DNA of 64,000 nt from Paulinella micropora. Taxonomy: Eukaryota > Cercozoa > Imbricatea > Euglyphida > Paulinellidae. The translations under genes and the position numbers were made by a program. Shown piece after piece: positions 62,385 through 64,000 of the stretch. The DNA lies in NCBI GenBank assembly GCA_019918135.1, contig WBZZ01002685.1, forward strand, positions 87,501 to 151,500, in the 5' to 3' direction. The notes beneath the pieces are model-generated. The model saw nothing but the letters and a program-made list of their open reading frames with translations. It had not been told where the DNA came from and did no database searches. Position 1 is the first letter of the stretch, and every line of letters starts with the position of its first letter.

Positions 62385-64000
62385 CTGCTCTGATTTCTGC
62401 TACTAAATTTGCTTGGTCTTGTAATATATTAAGTAAATTTTTATTTTCTTTTTCTAATTTATTCACCTTTTCTGATAACTCCTGTGTCGCCTTAATTAAT
62501 GGTACGATAAATTCGGAATAACCTATACCATAACCGACATCACCACTATCAACACATTTTACATCTTCTGGATTAATACTTTTCCCTTTCAATTCGTATT
62601 CCGCTTTTTGTTTCGGACACGGAACCATAATTGTTTCTTTTATAAAACCGCCAAAATCTAGCATATCCATTTCTGTTAATACGATTTCTAATTCCTGTGC
62701 TATTAATCCAGTCCTACATTTCTTGTTGTCATCAATCATACGATAGCAAACTGGATTTAACTTATTAATAAAATCTAAGCCTAAGCACTCTTTTATGTCT
62801 TCTTTTTTTCGTCTATCTGAATATACGATAGGACTAGTCAATACCCATAACTGTCCATCGCTCGCTCTTAATGACATTAAAGCAGTATTTGAATTATTCT
62901 CCCATATGAACCCACTCGTTGAAGAACCATTAACTCTAAATCTAATAGCATAAGAAGTTAATCCTCCGCCTCCTCCTGCTGGTGCTGTTCCTGTTCAGCT
63001 TAATGCTTTATTTGTCCCATACTGAGACATATAAATCCCCCAGTTTGAATCAGTAGCATCCCATACAAATATTCCGCGGCTACTACCCCCGTCTGTTTGT
63101 CCTTGAATTGCTATTTTTGCCCCATTAGTTGATGCCGATGCCGTTGTTAGCACCCCAGAATATGTAATTCCCGCATTTGCCGTAATCAATCCTTTTGTCC
63201 ATAAAGTACCATTGAGTCCATTCAACGACATCAACAATTGCTCTGCTGAATTCTCCCATACAAATCCCATTGTAGAATCATTAGCAACCCTAAACCGAAA
63301 ACTATACGAACTAAAATCATTTCCAGAAACCGCCAAACCATTTGCCAAACTTCTAGTGTTTCCACCTCCGCCAGATGCTGCATAAATCCCCCAACTTGTA
63401 TTAGTCGTATCCCATAGAAATATTCCTTTTGCATTTGTTCCGTCTGTTTGTCCCTGAACTCCTATTTTCGCTCCACTGGCATTCGTTACTGATGTTAGTG
63501 TGCCAGTATATATAATTCCCGCATTCGCCGTTATTAATCCTGCTGTGCTTATGTCCATTGCTTCAGACCATGTTATATTGCTCCCCGCGGTTATTCCCGA
63601 TTTATAATTAAAAACAAGTTTGTTGCCACCTTTAGCTATTGTAAAGTTTGAACCAGAAGAACTTGATTTCCAGTTCGCACCATCATAATAAGAATCAAAG
63701 CATAAAGTAATATTGTCATGTGTCCAGTTTAATAATTGGAATGTTGGATAAGCATCCTGTGTTGTTATCGCCTGTAAGTGTGCTCCTCCGATATTGCTTG
63801 AAGTTCCATACAATTCTAATCCTCCAGTTGTTCCTATTCCTTTCGTTGTGTTTCCTATTATTATTGGTTTGCCTGACGCTGTTGTTATTTTGTCGCTTGC
63901 TGTTATTGTTGTTGTTGATATGCCCGCAGTTGAAGTAATTGTTGTTCCCGTTATTGTTCCACCATTTGTTATGTTGTTTGAGTTCATATCTAAGGCACCA
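62362..64000 (-). CDS. Fibre protein with S74 self-cleaving chaperone, one internal stop, 5' end outside window
   Basis: The frame is open from the window edge to 62362 except for a TGA at 62995-62997. The N-terminal part is Thr/Ile/Gly-rich with tandem ~100-residue repeats (GAKIGVQGQTDGTNAKGIFLWDTTNTSWGIYAA and GAKIAIQGQTDGGSSRGIFVWD, each in the right order), and SLRASDGQLW. The C-terminal ~140 residues are a Peptidase_S74 intramolecular chaperone: the cleavage-site SDRRKKEDIKE, FINKLNPVCYRM, TGLIAQELE, and a final coiled coil. In phage tail spikes this domain trimerises the fibre, then cuts itself off at the Ser-Asp. Here it would serve a host-attachment fibre. Confidence 0.8.

Larger units (their letters stand above)
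44131..64000. mobile_element. Integrated polinton-like virus (PLV/Polinton class), right end not reached
   Basis: From about 44131 the base composition drops sharply to AT-rich and gene density becomes viral: over 20 genes in 20 kb without introns. The gene set is the PLV/Polinton core: protein-primed PolB, double-jelly-roll capsid protein, penton, adenain-like protease, FtsK/A32-type packaging ATPase, plus lipase and a fibre. Left genes are on the plus strand and right genes on the minus strand, the two groups converging at about 52.87 and 54.0 kb. No integrase or recombinase is seen in the visible part; it may lie beyond 64000. Several genes carry stops or shifts, so the copy is probably not functional as a whole. 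Confidence 0.85.

Noticed and set aside
44131..64000. Polinton-type retroviral-like integrase or tyrosine recombinase
   Set aside because: No rve D-D-E or R-H-R-Y pattern was found in this part; it may be beyond the right edge.

Overview
The window is eukaryotic nuclear DNA. It has spliced genes with GT-AG introns, non-LTR and copia-type LTR retroelements, tRNA-derived SINEs, long triplet microsatellites, and at the right an integrated AT-rich double-stranded DNA virus-like element of the Polinton / polinton-like virus (PLV) class. The host species cannot be named from the sequence; a repeat-rich protist or alga is a reasonable guess but is inference only.

Layout. 1-12.8 kb is a nest of retroelements that nearly all end in (ATT)n and sit inside one another's (ATT)n tails: about 20 copies of a tRNA-headed SINE, four copies of a 173-bp element, five 493-bp modules, and two copies of a roughly 620-bp element carrying a minisatellite. 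Most elements at 1.4-4.9 kb and 7.9-8.8 kb are on the minus strand; those at 5.0-7.1 kb and 8.9-12.8 kb are on the plus strand. 12.8-18.9 kb is a nearly full-length APE-type LINE whose 3' tail resembles the tails of the smaller elements, so it or a relative may supply the enzymes that move them. 19.0-19.95 kb is TAG/CTA triplet repeat. 20.2-25.0 kb is a multi-exon gene for a type II membrane sulfotransferase-like protein. 25-28 kb has no recognisable gene. 28.2-38.8 kb lies between two inverted copies of an LTR-retrotransposon end and holds an unknown GC-rich plus-strand gene, a converging minus-strand coiled-coil gene, and a badly decayed copia gag-pol. 39.7-44.13 kb is a minus-strand, multi-exon host gene with an AT-hook, a SET-like domain and a Cys-rich C-terminus; its 5' part is cut inside an exon by the viral element.

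44.13 kb to the end of the window is the viral element, whose right end is not reached. Plus-strand genes on its left encode a HIRAN protein, small DNA-binding proteins and two different protein-primed family B DNA polymerases, one in ruins and one split by a stop and a frameshift. Minus-strand genes on its right encode a lipase, a putative structural protein, the major capsid protein (four lesions), the penton, an adenain-like protease, the packaging ATPase, membrane and accessory proteins, and a long fibre ending in an S74 self-cleaving chaperone. Penton, ATPase and several small genes are intact. The mix of intact and broken genes indicates an endogenous copy, although some single-base shifts in homopolymers could be sequencing errors.

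The most unusual feature is a family of GC-rich double hairpins with G(C/A)GAAG or CAAG loops scattered through the AT-rich viral element. Some sit exactly at gene 3' ends and others are inserted in frame inside the polymerase, protease and other reading frames. A related hairpin lies in a leader repeat downstream of a conserved TATA-like box on the minus strand.
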